Shown piece after piece: positions 1 through 11,690 of a DNA stretch of 64,000 nucleotides. The notes beneath the pieces were generated by a model. It did not search any database. It was not told the DNA's origin and worked only from the letters and a program-made list of their open reading frames with translations. Both the position numbers and the translations under genes were made by a program. The DNA is from Andrena cerasifolii. Its lineage: Eukaryota; Arthropoda; Insecta; Hymenoptera; Andrenidae. The stretch lies in NCBI RefSeq assembly GCF_050908995.1, contig NC_135122.1:11572501-11636500 (forward strand), written 5' to 3'. Within the stretch, counting starts at the first letter, position 1. Every line of letters starts with the position of its first letter.

Positions 1-843
1 CCTTCAACTCCGCTCCGCCCAAGATTAAATTCGGAGCGCACTACTGTGTGGCAGGGTTGCATATGGGTGGCACAGAACTTGATAGGAACTTGGGTGAGAG
101 CGGGCACACCTCCATTCGCAATGCCCTCTGCAGAAAATGTAAATGGGGCGGGTGCTTCAAGTTTTAACTGTTCAGTATCATGAAACCCAAAGCGTTGCTA
201 GATAACGTCCCGCTCTTCGGGGAAATTAAGTATGGAGAACAGCATCGAAATTGACCTCCCTCGAATCCACTCGCTCGTCAGCCATTCGTTCTAACTATGT
301 AGTCACGTTTATTTCACAGCGAACCGTGAAATATGAGATGGCGATTCTCCGTGAAACCGCGCTTCCAACCTCCCTTCCGGAATATTCGAATTACCGCGGA
401 AAAAGCGTCTTCGAGGGAGAATTCTATAGCGCAATAAAAACAGAGCGTCGTTCGTGGAAATGGGGCAATGTAAGACAATATTTCAGCACGAACGCGTGAT
501 CTTCCTTCGGGAACGATAATTGACGTTCGGAATTATTCGTCCCGGCACCTTTCACTCTGCAGGAACGTCGGGAAGTGGGAATGAAATTCTTCCTAGCGGA
601 AGTTCGAGGAAATTTTTGAAACTCTAAGCTTTCAGGACTTCTCGAGGAATTCTCGATAAAAGGTCAGAAAAAAATCTCTGCGTCGAAGCTCTCCAAAAAC
701 GTGGAACTTCTGCTTTCGAAACCTTCAGTGCCCACACAGCTTCCATTTAGCTTAGGGAACTTCAAAAGACTCGTCTCTTTGATCCCAAAAAAACTTTTGC
801 TTCACCCGGTTCGTAGAACTGGTAGATGCTGGCGTGTACTCAC

Positions 844-2530
844 TTGTAAAGCTCCATTCTCAAATGTGATGTCTCCTTCGGAGATTGCGTACGTGAACAT
901 CGCTTCTGTGCAATTAGGCATGCCTGTGCTGACTTTCAGAAAATCCACCTCGGCGAACTTGCCCGCGAGGAATGGTAGAAGCTCGTCGGTGTCCGAGTAA
1001 TTTCCGATCGGGTTGACGTAAGTGTCGATGTCCAACGCCGATACGCAGCTTTTCGAGCGCACGTCGAAGAGATTGTTCTTTGGGCAGCATCGCCGGACGT
1101 CGAATAGTCGTGGCAGTGACACGGACTGTGTCTCTTCAGCCTCCTCCCTGTCTTTGTTCGATCGGCAGTGGGCAACTATGGGGACACTCTCGTTGCCTTG
1201 GACGTGCAGAATTTCGAGGCAGAGCGGTAACTGTGAATGAAATTCAGTGGGAATTACTTTTACCCCTCCTGTCTCCTTCGTCAGATGAAAATGAAATTTC
1301 GTAACTTCGTGAATATGGATTTTAAGAGAAATTGGTTGGCAAGGATATCGAAGAATTCAAAGACTGCTGTACGATGGCTGTGCGATATTCTTTGTTCCTT
1401 GTGGTTTTCAATTTTCAAGACTCTCCAAGTCTCTTTTAATTGTTTTGGTCGAAAGTATATAGTATTGAAAAGTATTGAATAGCCGTGAATAGTATTGAAA
1501 AATATTTAAATACGCAGACATTTTTTGCAGATTATAAAATGATTGCAACTTGAGTGATGTTTTTTTTTTAGTTTCGAAGTAATTTACGTACTAAGTAATA
1601 AGAAGTCATCGTCGTATGATTATTTGAAAAATATGTATAATTCGTAAAGAGAAAGAATTATCAAATGAGTGTAAAGCATTTTTCTTGGCCAAAGTTAAAA
1701 AGTGTGTTGAATGAAGTAATCAGAAGTTTCTGAATCTCAGTGCCACAACCATCTGCTGCAACACTTAAGGGGACTAGGCAGTCTAAAAATCGATTTTTTT
1801 ATTGAAAAAAATCCGGTGACTTCGTAATTTTTTTATGAAAATCTCAAATTTTTACAGTAAATTTCAGTCGAAGTCTCTGTTTGCAGATTTCTGAAGGTGA
1901 CATTAATTTTCCCTCGGCCAGATAACGCTTACCAACCAATACCATCACTCAATGAAAAATCAAAAAACTCTATCTCCCTCCAAAAACCCTCAGACACCTC
2001 GAAAAACAAATTCTACAAAATCGACCCAAGAAAATGAACGCCAGTTTGCCAAACGAGGGTGCAAGCGCCAAGGACTAAGACGACAGGGGACGGTAGACGT
2101 GGAATAATCAATGGGACGTGTCGGCTCTAAAAATCACTAGGAAAACAACTAGGCCCCGTTTACTCCGCGCGTTCGATTGCGCGCTCGCCGGGGAATTTAC
2201 GACTGGCAGAGGGTTTAATGGCGAAATGGCCGATCGGCTCTGTACCTGCAGGAGATCGGTGGAGGCGATCTGGAAGAGCGGCGTCGTCGTGACGTCGTCC
2301 ACTAGCTCGCAGACCGGGAATCCGTTCTCGTGGACGAGTTCGCCATCGTAATGGAAGCTGTGGAGCTCTATGGCGCGCGGGGGCGTCGGGACGCAATTCA
2401 CCTTCGATTGACCGGAGAAAATCTCCCCCGCAGGGCAACACTTCCTCAGCCGCGGGCTCGAGATTCCTACCACAGCTGCTGACAGCCAGACGAGACCCAG
2501 CAGAGCCAGTCTTCCTATGGCACTCGTCAT
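844..2530 (-). CDS. Methuselah-like ectodomain protein, 5' part (two exons; 3' end off window)
   Basis: Two coding exons read right to left: 2530-2246 (95 codons, starts at ATG) and 1230-844 (129 codons), both phase 0, with donor CAG|GTACAG, acceptor TTCACAG|TTA and donor CAA|GTGAGT. The first ~22 residues are a hydrophobic signal peptide ending near AAVVGISS. A cysteine module follows (RKCCPAGEIF, then a CV pair, then a GFPVC segment, ending in LLQ). Exon 2 begins LPLCLEILHVQGNES...VAHC, then contains a second copy of the module (RRCCPKNNLF, KSCV, GMPNC, ending ALQ). CCP...CV...P.C...LC modules after a signal peptide resemble the extracellular part of insect Methuselah-like GPCRs; that family call is inference because no seven-helix segment is inside the window. 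It could instead be a secreted multi-module protein. The open donor at 844 shows that more exons follow to the left. Confidence 0.55.
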
Positions 2531-2785
2531 TTTGAAGCGCAGTCGCTGCAGCAGCTGGATGAATGGCGCTTCGATAATGGCCCCCGAAGGGAATCTCTGT
2601 TTCCTCTGTTTCGGCGGACGTAGCTCTGCCCAGGTTCGTTCTTTCTAGACACAGAGTCGTCAGTGACTGTTAATCGATGATTAATTGGGTAGAGTTGAAA
2701 ATGTGCTGCGAATATTTTTGATCTTGGGGGGGGTAACTCCAGTTTCAGGGAGAAATTAAATTGTGAAGAGAATGCAAGGGACTAA
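2531..2785. other. upstream flank of the Methuselah-like gene, no gene seen
   Basis: Sequence immediately upstream of the signal-peptide exon. It should contain the 5' UTR or proximal promoter of the minus-strand gene. I see no clear TATA box and no coding exon. Confidence 0.3.
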
Positions 2786-3216
2786 CAAGGGATGATCCCG
2801 AGCCCGAAAATTCAAAAAATTCTGAAGCTTTGGGAATATGTAGGGAATTTCCTCCTGATTACAACCCAATTTTTGTTTGCTGTCCAAATTCACTCTAAGG
2901 GGGTATATTTGACCCCTGCAAATCCGGATATTTTCCGATTTTGTGTTATAACTCGTGAACTGCAAAATATTTTGTTTAGCAAATGTTAGATCTAATTAAA
3001 AGAAGTAACTTTTGTCTTGAAACTTGTTTTCTATCTCTTACAGTTTGCGAGTTATAACACAAAATCGGAAAATAACCGAATTTTCAGTGGTTAATTTCAC
3101 CCCTTCGAGTAAATTTGGGCAGCAAACAAAAATTGCGTTGTAATCAGGAGGACATTCCCTACATATTCACGAAGTTTCAGAATTTTTTGAATTTTCGGGT
3201 TCGGGATCTTCCCTTG
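2786..3216. mobile_element. fold-back (MITE-like) element with ~180-bp inverted arms
   Basis: The left arm (2786 to ~2965) and right arm (~3045-3216) are imperfect reverse complements. Ends are CAAGGGATGATCCCGAGCCC on the left and the complement of CAAGGGAAGATCCCGAACCC on the right, separated by a loop of about 80 bp. TAA flanks both ends (2783-2785 and 3217-3219), a possible target-site duplication. Several short ORFs in the arms are only palindrome shadows. There is no transposase, so this is a non-autonomous element; I cannot assign a superfamily with confidence. Confidence 0.7.
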
Positions 3217-3711
3217 TAAGTAATGTGAGTGATTATTGTGTTGTGAGGATTTTATTTTATGAGTATTGGTGGAGGCTTGTTTTGTTTATAGTAGCGGGGG
3301 TTTATTGTGGAACTTGGGGGCAGGGGTGTAATAGTTTGGGTGATTTTTTTATTCAGAATGTGAAGGATAGTGTAATTAAGGGTAGTTTTAAGTTTCTATA
3401 GAAGATGCTATTGTTCTTAAAAACAGCTTTGTAATATTGTTTAGGGTGTTCTATTAGTCTTCTTTATCTTTCACAGTGTTCTTGGATTCTATCTTGAGTG
3501 TAGCATATTTTTGACACGATGACATCATCGATGCACTTTCGGATAACTTGCGCAATTCGGAAGTGTCTCACAGAAAGATTGCGCTGCATCGACTGAAATA
3601 TATTATGAGCAACTAGGTGGGAGCATGGGAAATAAGATGGATGAGGTTAAAGTTCCCTTCGAAGTTCCGTAAATTTCTAATACAGTAAGATCTCCGCACC
3701 TTTTCATTAAG

Positions 3712-3997
3712 GGGTCATTTTACTTTGATCGGTCGAAAAATGGAGCTATTTTAAAAAAATTTTTTTTATGAAATCACCAGCGCCACAAATATGCCTCTTT
3801 TTGAGGTACCATATTCAACGCTATACAAAAATATTTAATACAAATTGAAAAAATTATTTTTAAATTTTGTTCTATAATATAGTAGTAACTTAATAAATAC
3901 CAAAAAGAATTATTTCATGCTATGTTCTGTTACTCAGAAAAATCTTTAAAAATAGTTTAACTTTTCAGCCGATCAAAGTGGGATGACCCCCCAAAAG
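3712..3997. mobile_element. short inverted-repeat element (MITE-like)
   Basis: The left end carries GGGGTCATTTTACTTTGATC and the right end carries the complement of GGGGTCATCCCACTTTGATC, giving a terminal inverted repeat of about 23 bp with 3-4 mismatches around ~285 bp of AT-rich DNA. No ORF is present. I could not define a target-site duplication, so the exact ends are approximate. Confidence 0.5.
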
Positions 3998-6900
3998 CTA
4001 AACGGCCTTTCTTAATTGAAACACCCAAGTAAAATACTATCTCTAAATTTCTTCTTAAAGCCCTCCGCAATTTACAATCTACATCCTCCATCAAGAATTA
4101 TATCCAAACAACATTTCCCCTCAAAAAGCTCCCACTTCCTCGTCCAGTAAAAAACAAAAAGCGCCCTTTTCTAAACATTTTAAAATCTAGCCCCCAAAGA
4201 ATTACAAACCCCACCACCCCTTAACCAGTGCCAAACACGCAGCTGTTCAACAACCATTACTAACCACAACATCCCTATACGTTCAAAGTATCGTTGCTAA
4301 TTAATTGGCACTCGTAACCCCCGAAAAAGCTGCATTTCAAACGAGGACTTACCACTCGACAAACAATCGAACTACCGCCACCGTGCTGCACAGTTGCAAT
4401 CACCTATGGCACCAAAATATTTGCACAAAGTACACACCGAACCCTCGTGTCCGTTCTTTGACGTTTCGCGCGGCGGCGGTCAACCCTTTGGAAGGTCCGC
4501 GGGTGGAGGTAGCGAAAAATCGATAGGATCCCCGTAAAAGGTCCGCTGTTCCCAACCCCCCTGAACGATACCTGGCCGATGTCTGAGCGCCGGTCCCCAC
4601 AGCTTGATGGCTCTCGAGCGGCTCTTGAAGCAGCTGCTCAAGCCCGAATCATTTCAGCCCCCGACCCCCGTCCAGCCGCGTGGACTTTCCGAGAATAGAT
4701 AACTAAAATCGCTCGGGGCGGTCTACGCTCAACCAATTACCGAACCGTTCCCCCTTTTTTTCTTCTATTTCCGTATCGCTTTACGAGATCCCCGCGGAAA
4801 TCAGCGGGACCCGGGACTTTGATCTGTCGTTCATCGGCGGCTATCGTCAACACAGTCGCGAGTCAGGCGCACGAGGGAGCTGATTTTATTGCGGGCATAA
4901 GTGCCAGGACGATTGACTGGCGGTGACGTCGAGCGCGAAGGGAAAGCGGCTGTTTAAAGGAAGCTGCCTGCCGCTTGAATTCGCCCGATAGATCGGGCGG
5001 TCCTGCGGGAGCGATCCGTGGGTGCGCGCGATCGATACCGCCGGTGGACGCTGCGCGATGGTATTCTTCGCCGAGTCCGGCTGAATCCCAGCGGTAATCT
5101 TGAAGTGATTCAGTGGAGGCGCTGGTCGATTAAATCGTCGCTTCCGTTGCATAATGCAACGCGATGCACGCACGCAGCTGCATCCCGGTAATCTCCAGAG
5201 AGGACCCCGCGCAATTATGAAGGAGCTATTACTCGAAATTAGCTGGCACGTTCCGCGCAGAGTAATCCGCGCTTGTGGGTCCCTGGACCGCGAGCTCGTA
5301 GGGAACTTCGCGATTCCTCCTCGGTTCGCTGGCCAAAAGCTTCGCTTTTGGATACTCCGCAGGCTCCGCGAAATTATTATTACTCCCTCACCTCCCAACA
5401 CCTCTGATTGATTCCAAAGTCCGCGGTGGCTGTTCTTTGTACCAGCGGTCACGTGCCCTTGCACTTTCTTCTTCTCTCAACTCTTCTCCGCGATTTCTTA
5501 TTCTCACCGCGTTGCTCCCTGCTTCGGTGATTGTTCCTCAACGTCCCTGGGACACCCAATCGCGCACTGTGCCTTCTATTGAGTCACTAGTTTCCTTGAG
5601 ATTCGTTGGTTGCCTTTCATCCACTGTCCACTTTCACCACACTCGTTTCCCTTTTTTTAAGCGCACCGTGCCTTTGGTATCTCGTCCGGTTTTCCGTCGA
5701 TTTCACTAGTTGCCTTTGGACACAGGCTTCTCCTGCACAGATTCAATATGTCCACGTAGACGCGCACCGAGTGTTCTTTATTTATTTAACTAGCTCCGCG
5801 CGGAGAGCACTCGATTCTTTCGACCGCCCGTATAGCCTGGTTTCCTGGCTCAATCCCAGTGGATCATTTGTTCCGTTGCTCGTGCACAAGTGATTCCTTC
5901 GTTTAAGACCTGGGTCCCCTCTGTAAACGTAATCTGGTTCTTACATCCCTCTCGCTCACCCCCCCCCCTCTACCCTCCATCTCCCTCCTCTTCCCTAGAT
6001 TGATCTCACAATCTCTGCCGCCCTCGTCTGGAATTTATCACCCCTTTACACCCTCCTTTACGTCGCGCTTTCTTCGCCCCTAGTTATGATTATTCCTCTG
6101 GCATCCCTTGCCAAGCGACTTTGCAACGGGAATCCATCGCTTCCCTTCAACTTACGAGGCGCAATTATCCCAACGACGCCTTCTCAAACTTCTCTTACAT
6201 ACCTACTTGACGATCGCAACGCTTCTTCTTTATGAACCTTTGCGACGCTTAAACCTCTGCTGCGACCAGCAATGAGCATCGAAGATCAGTCCAGTAGGAA
6301 TCTCCCTCGGCAGTTACTCCTTCGTAATACTCATTGATTAGCCTTACCAATCCTCCTTCCCTCCGCTCAATAGCCCCCGGAATATCTACCATCGAAATCA
6401 GTACCAAGTTCCCTCGAACCCTCCCTCCCCCACAGAATCAATCCTCCCTCGTTCGCAGCTCATTCGAATTCACCTTCGATAGCCCTATGTGCGCGACCTC
6501 GATCTTCCTCTTCCGTCGAGATCCCGCGTCGAGCACACGCCTCACTCTCGTCCCCGGTGCATTCTTCCGCGCGTGCAATTCGTGATTGCAATTCTTGAAA
6601 CGATGGCGGGAAATCCCAGGCGTTTCGTGGCAGGTAAACTGGAGCTAGTGGCTATAGCGTTTAACGCGCGAGTGGTCCGCTTTCGCGGGGCAGGGGCCTC
6701 TTTTGCGGGCCGCTTGCAACGGATCCTTGCCCTTATCGTTTATCGTCTTCGTCGGAGTTTGCCCGTGCTCGTGGCGATTCCCGCGGACGTGTCTGCATAT
6801 CCGGGACACGCAACGACGCGGCGAATGCGAACGCAGAAACGCGACTGATCGCTCGCACCAGCGGACAGCGGAGATCAGACAGAAGTTCAGCCAGGCCTGG

Positions 6901-8667
6901 TGGACGAGACCGACGAAGAGACCATACAGGACGCGCCTCTTTCCGCTGGCGCCAAGGCCTCCCTCTACTCGCCAGGACTCCCCTCTACGGGAGCGTTGAC
7001 TTCTTCGCTCTTCTTCACGCGATTCGTTTTCGCGGTGAAGATTGATGCGGCGCTTAATCGCTAGGCGGGAACGCGGTGGATTGGCGAGGGGCGTAAGAGT
7101 CAACCTGGCTGAGCTAGCCACGTTTTCGGCTTGATGGGTGAAGGAGGTTCGCGGAGGGGTTGGTTTGGCGGACTGGGGTACGGAGAGATGGTTGTAGGGT
7201 TGGTTTTTGGAGACGATGACGGGGGAAGTGGGAGTTCAGGGAAGTGAAAAGTAGTTTGCCACAGTATGGGGAAACCAGTTCTCTTTATTTTAATTTATAT
7301 GGTGGTTTAATACCTTCCAACGTTTATCAGTGTAACTTATCTGTAGGAACAGGTTTTGTAATTCAATGTTTTTCGGGACCCACGAAAAAAAGGACCTTGG
7401 GCGATGGGACTCCAACCCACGATCTTCGGGTCCTCTGCATTGCTGGCATTTTTTTATATCTGATTGAAATGAGTGAGTACAATTGTGAGGTAATGGTGAG
7501 TTCGACGAACTTAAGAAAAATGCTCCATTTTCAGGGAAAATAGATATTCACATAGATGTATTCACATAGATCTTCCTTTATTCCCCGAAACTTCTACTCC
7601 ACCCATCTGTCACTCAATTTTCCATTTCCTTTAAAGAAAGCACAATCCTAATGTGCCATCCACACACAACACATTTATCAATAAAATTAACACTCCCCAG
7701 CCTCCAATTTAATTCCACCCCAGGTTCCTTCCCTCCTCCCCAAAGTCCCATAAGAAGAGTGCCACCAAAGTGAAACGTAATTCTGTTGCAGAAGAATACG
7801 AATTACTTTCTGTCCGCCAACGTCGTGTTTACCACTCTGATTAATCGCGTCCGTTCTAGGAACATTTTCCTCCCCATCCCTGCGTCTTGGATTCGTGTTC
7901 CCTTTCGTCCAGAGGGTGGAACAATTTTTTAAACTCGTTGGCTCATTTGTTAGTCGCGGCAGCGACGGTGCGCACCTCGAGAAACGTGGATAAAACTGAA
8001 TTCATAGCTGGTACATAACCCCTTAGTCAGGATGAACGTGAGACTTCTAATTAATTTCCAAAAGATCCTCATCCAGCGCGCGCCCCTCCTCCTCCGCCCA
8101 CCTGTAAAATATTACGCGAATGTTTCATTTCGAGCAACGCAGCACCGCGCTACAAGCTTCAGACTCTCTTCGCTACGATTTCCTTCGCCTTGCCCCTACA
8201 CTTCCCATCCGGCTTGTCTTCCTTCAAACCCCTTTTTGTCTTTTTATCGCCCCTTCCTACCCCTCACGCCCGATCTTCTTTTTACGCTTCACACCGGCCC
8301 ATCTTCTCTTCCATTTCAGTTATCCCAGGGCGACCTCGTCCTTCCTTCCGTTTCTCGGCTTTCACCGCGATGGCATTACCCTCCCTCCCGCCCCGCTGGT
8401 ATTTTTAATTTAAATAATGATTGCGAACCTTCCCGCGGCACACCTTTCTTCGCGAATTCCATGGTGCTTGCCCGGACCTCTTTGCTCGACGCCGCCGTCG
8501 TTCCTCCATCCTGTCACACCTTTGCTGACATCCCCCTTCCTCTCCCTTTAGTCGCTTTGTGCTCATCTTTTATCACCCTTCGGTGTTCAGACTTGCTCAA
8601 TTTCGTCGATTCTCCTTGCACTCTGACCCTCGGCTTTTACTTCTACTCATCTCTTTGGAATATTCGA
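3998..8667. other. intergenic, no gene supported
   Basis: About 4.7 kb of fairly GC-rich, low-complexity DNA. Long pyrimidine-rich tracts (5400-6500 and 8180-8640) create long open frames on the plus strand, but their translations are Ser/Pro/Phe/Leu-biased without domains or consistent splice sites. A regulatory region or an unrecognised lncRNA cannot be excluded. Confidence 0.4.
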
Positions 8668-8675
8668 ATTCCATC

Positions 8676-9384
8676 CAGGCCGGGATTAAGATTTTTGGGG
8701 CCCGGGGCTACCAAACCTTCGAGGGCCCCCGTGGTCGAAAAGCGGGGGCTAAACAGATTTAAACATTAGTAAGTATACCGAGAATTCACTGTAATTGCAT
8801 GTGAAATTTCAAACGGGATACCGCGTGTATGTCTAAACGTATATAATCCTAAAAAGTTGTAGAAATTTAAATAGATATCATAAAGGAGGCTTAAACAATG
8901 AAATTTTCTATCAAATAAATTGTCTATGAGTTCCACAACTTCCAATTGTATGTTTCTATTTTAAAATTTCATTGTTCAAACATCCTTTATGATATCTATT
9001 TAAATTTCTACACCTTTTTAGGATTATATATTTTTAGTATGATCCTAAAAAGTTGTAGAAATTTAATGAAATCTATTTGAATAAATAATTTATGATATCT
9101 ATTTAAATTTCTACAACTTTTTAGGATTATATATTTTCAGTAGAATCCTAATAAGTTGTAGAAATTTAAATAGATATCATAAAGGAGGTTTAAACAATGA
9201 AATTTTAAAATAAAAACATACAGTTGGAAGTTGTGGAACTCATAGACAGTTCATTCGATAGAACATTTCCAATGAAGACAGAGTGAGTTAATCGCTGAAG
9301 GCTTAGAACGGGGCCCCCCTGGAAAGTAGAGCCTGGGGCTGCAGCCCGCCCCCCCCCCCCAAGCCCTCCGTAAATCCGGGCCTT
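8676..9384. mobile_element. non-autonomous hAT-type element, 709 bp, with perfect 8-bp TSD
   Basis: Flanked on both sides by ATTCCATC (8668-8675 and 9385-9392), an 8-bp target duplication typical of hAT transposons. The termini are CAGGCCGGGATTAAG on the left and the complement of AAGGCCCGGATTTACGG on the right. Inside, a ~65-bp segment around CCTAAAAAGTTGTAGAAATT recurs at about 8848, 9047 and 9147, and in inverted orientation at about 8960-9030 and 9090-9135, so the element folds into nested hairpins. There is no transposase ORF; it must have been mobilised in trans. Confidence 0.85.
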
Positions 9385-9392
9385 ATTCCATC

Positions 9393-11340
9393 CCTTCTCT
9401 TTTGCTTCTCTTTGTCCTGCAGCTTCTTGAAGCCGAGGGATCGCGTGAAAATGAATTCAACGGGTATGAGAGTCTGCCGCGGAAGGGAAGCGATAGGGTC
9501 GTTTTGTGTATTGTTCGCCCCTGCGGTTCGGGGACCCCTCGAAACGGTAAATCCTCGGCTAAATGGCCGTGGAAATGGATGCTGGTTAGCGGAAAAGATG
9601 AAGGGAGGAGCCCCGACGCCGGTGAAAGTTGCCGGGACCTGACCCTTCTCACGCGCGAAATTTTTATACGTCAGGTGTATAGATCAGTTCCTCCATTCGA
9701 AGCCCGAGAGAAAATATCGAAACGAGGATGGCTTTACGCGGTGCTAGAAAGTTGGGATATTTCACGTTTCGCCCAAAAAGGCCTGGTCGAACGAAATGAA
9801 GGATCAACTTTCACTGGGTTGTATTGAAATTGTATATCTTGTATGTGCCTGCGAGTTGTTATATCACATGTTCTTATGGCTTATTATATAACAGTTCCTA
9901 GTGCTGCCTCGCCTTTACCGTAATTTTACTTTTATCTTTACATGTATTATATCTTCCATTTAATGAGTAATAAAGATGATGGAATACTTATTCGACACGT
10001 GTGCAACGTAAATCAACGTAATAGTAGTTAACGAGAACGTCGAACCCCTCATTGAGCGCGTGATTGGTTCATTTCTACAAAAACACTATCTCGTAAATGT
10101 CGCCATTCCTCTTCACCGCGTTCTTTAAGACTCCTGCTGAAGCGATCAATCATTTGCTGTAGTGTTTCTTCACGGATGGCTACCATTTTCAGCGTAATGT
10201 GTGCTATCGGCTACCGAAACGGTTGAATTTGAATATTTTATTCAATCGAACCAGATTTCGTCATATTCACTACAGTCTCCCCAGTGTCCTGTTAATTAAC
10301 GAATTCCATTATGAGAGAACTCGTTAGGATTTAGCTTAAGGAACTCGTTAAACGTATTTCGTAAGCTTCAATGTTTCTTTTTACGAATAGAGGGATCTAA
10401 ATAACAGTGAGATTAATGAATATTCGAGGGGAGAAATACAGTAAGCCTAATGGATTCTCTCACATATTCCGAAAATTATGAATATCCAAATTAATAGTCT
10501 CAGAGGTTCGCTCTATTAGGACACTAACCAGTTTCTGTTTTTGGTAATCTTCAACCCATCCGCATACAGTGAGATACAAAAGTATTTGGACACCCTTTAC
10601 AACAGAATAACTTTTTTCAGATTTTTTCAAACGACTTGAGTTTTATTTAAGAAGCTAGAAGGATTACATTACTAGCTGAGGTGTTTCGTTGTTTTGAAAA
10701 AAAAATGCAATTGGGCGGAATAGCGGAGAAGATACTGAAGATCATTTGTTCAACATTTTTATCTGAGCCTGTAATGAAAAATTTAAAAAATGGCAAAGTG
10801 AATAAAACTGTATATCCATTTAGCGGTCCATATCTTCAATTGTACATATTAATTATTATCCCCAGTGCAGAAGCTGCAATTGCCTCGGTGTACGTTTACG
10901 TACGCTTGGACTCCTTCCGTGCGTCCTGCGTCGTCCCTCCCATCGAATCGACGCCCGCTGTCCCCACATTCGCATTACAAAATTTTATTACGAATAAAAT
11001 TGCCATCGCGTTCGATTATAACCGCTGGTCGTACGGTAAATTGGCATACCGTCCCGTTTCTTCTCGCATCGCCGGCTAACGCCGTTTTCGTCGTCCGCCG
11101 ACCGTGAAACGGACGATAGAGACGTGTCAGAGAGAGAGACAGGATTCCACGGAATCTCATTACCGCTTCCAGTAACTTCGTCCCATCTCCTTCGAATTGT
11201 CTGTGCACGCTCGCCGTTCCAGCTTCTCGATGGTCATTCCAAAAAATTTCACAAGGCTGCGTGGCCGCGCCAAGTAACCTAATCGCTCCATTCGAATGGC
11301 GTCTGAGTCGTTCCTGCAGAACTAACAAAGGGATCCACTA
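9393..11340. other. intergenic, no gene supported; Tc1/mariner-like end near 10566
   Basis: No coding exon is recognisable. At about 10566 the sequence CAGTGAGATACAAAAGTATT, continuing TGGACACC, resembles the terminal repeat of Tc1/mariner-type elements. I could not find its inverted partner, so this is probably a truncated copy. The surrounding ORFs have no recognisable domain. Confidence 0.35.
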
Positions 11341-11342
11341 AT

Positions 11343-11690
11343 ACTATTATTAGTAGTAGTAGTATTATTGTTCTTGTTATTAGTATTATTAGTATTATTA
11401 GTATTATTAGTATTATTAGTATTATTAGTATTATTAGTATTATTAGTATTATTAGTATTATTAGTATTATTAGTGTTATTAGTGTTATTAGTGTTATTAG
11501 TGTTATTAGTGTTATTAGTGTTATTAGTGTTATTAGTGGTATTAGTGGTATTAGTATTATTAGTGTTATTAGTGTTATTAGTGTTATTAGTGTTATTTGT
11601 GTTATTTGTGTTATTTGTGTTATTTGTGTTATTTGTGTTATTTGTGTTATTTGTGCTATTAGTATTATTAGTATTAATCTTTTTATTATT
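11343..11690. repeat. 9-bp minisatellite (GTRTTATTW), ~350 bp
   Basis: A tandem array of the 9-mer GTATTATTA that drifts into GTGTTATTA and then GTGTTATTT, in blocks of several copies per variant. Blocks of identical variants indicate successive local expansions. Translation gives an artefactual Val-Leu-Leu repeat and should not be called a protein. Confidence 0.95.

Noticed and set aside
1..800. Search for a third exon of the Methuselah-like gene
   Set aside because: I scanned the minus strand for the LPLCLE-type continuation expected after the donor at 844 and saw none, so it is assumed to lie beyond the left edge.
4886..5464. 192-codon minus-strand open frame
   Set aside because: GC-rich intergenic DNA with few stop codons. 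There is no recognisable domain, and another open frame overlaps on the opposite strand.
7380..7445. tRNA-like patch (on the minus strand, GGGTTGGAGTCCC resembling a T-arm)
   Set aside because: No matching acceptor stem, D-arm or anticodon arm could be paired. At most it is a decayed tRNA-derived SINE fragment.
8032..8769. 245-codon plus-strand open frame
   Set aside because: It runs through a pyrimidine-rich low-complexity stretch and into the hAT-type element at 8676. The Ser/Pro/Phe/Leu bias follows base composition, and no domain or splice context is seen.
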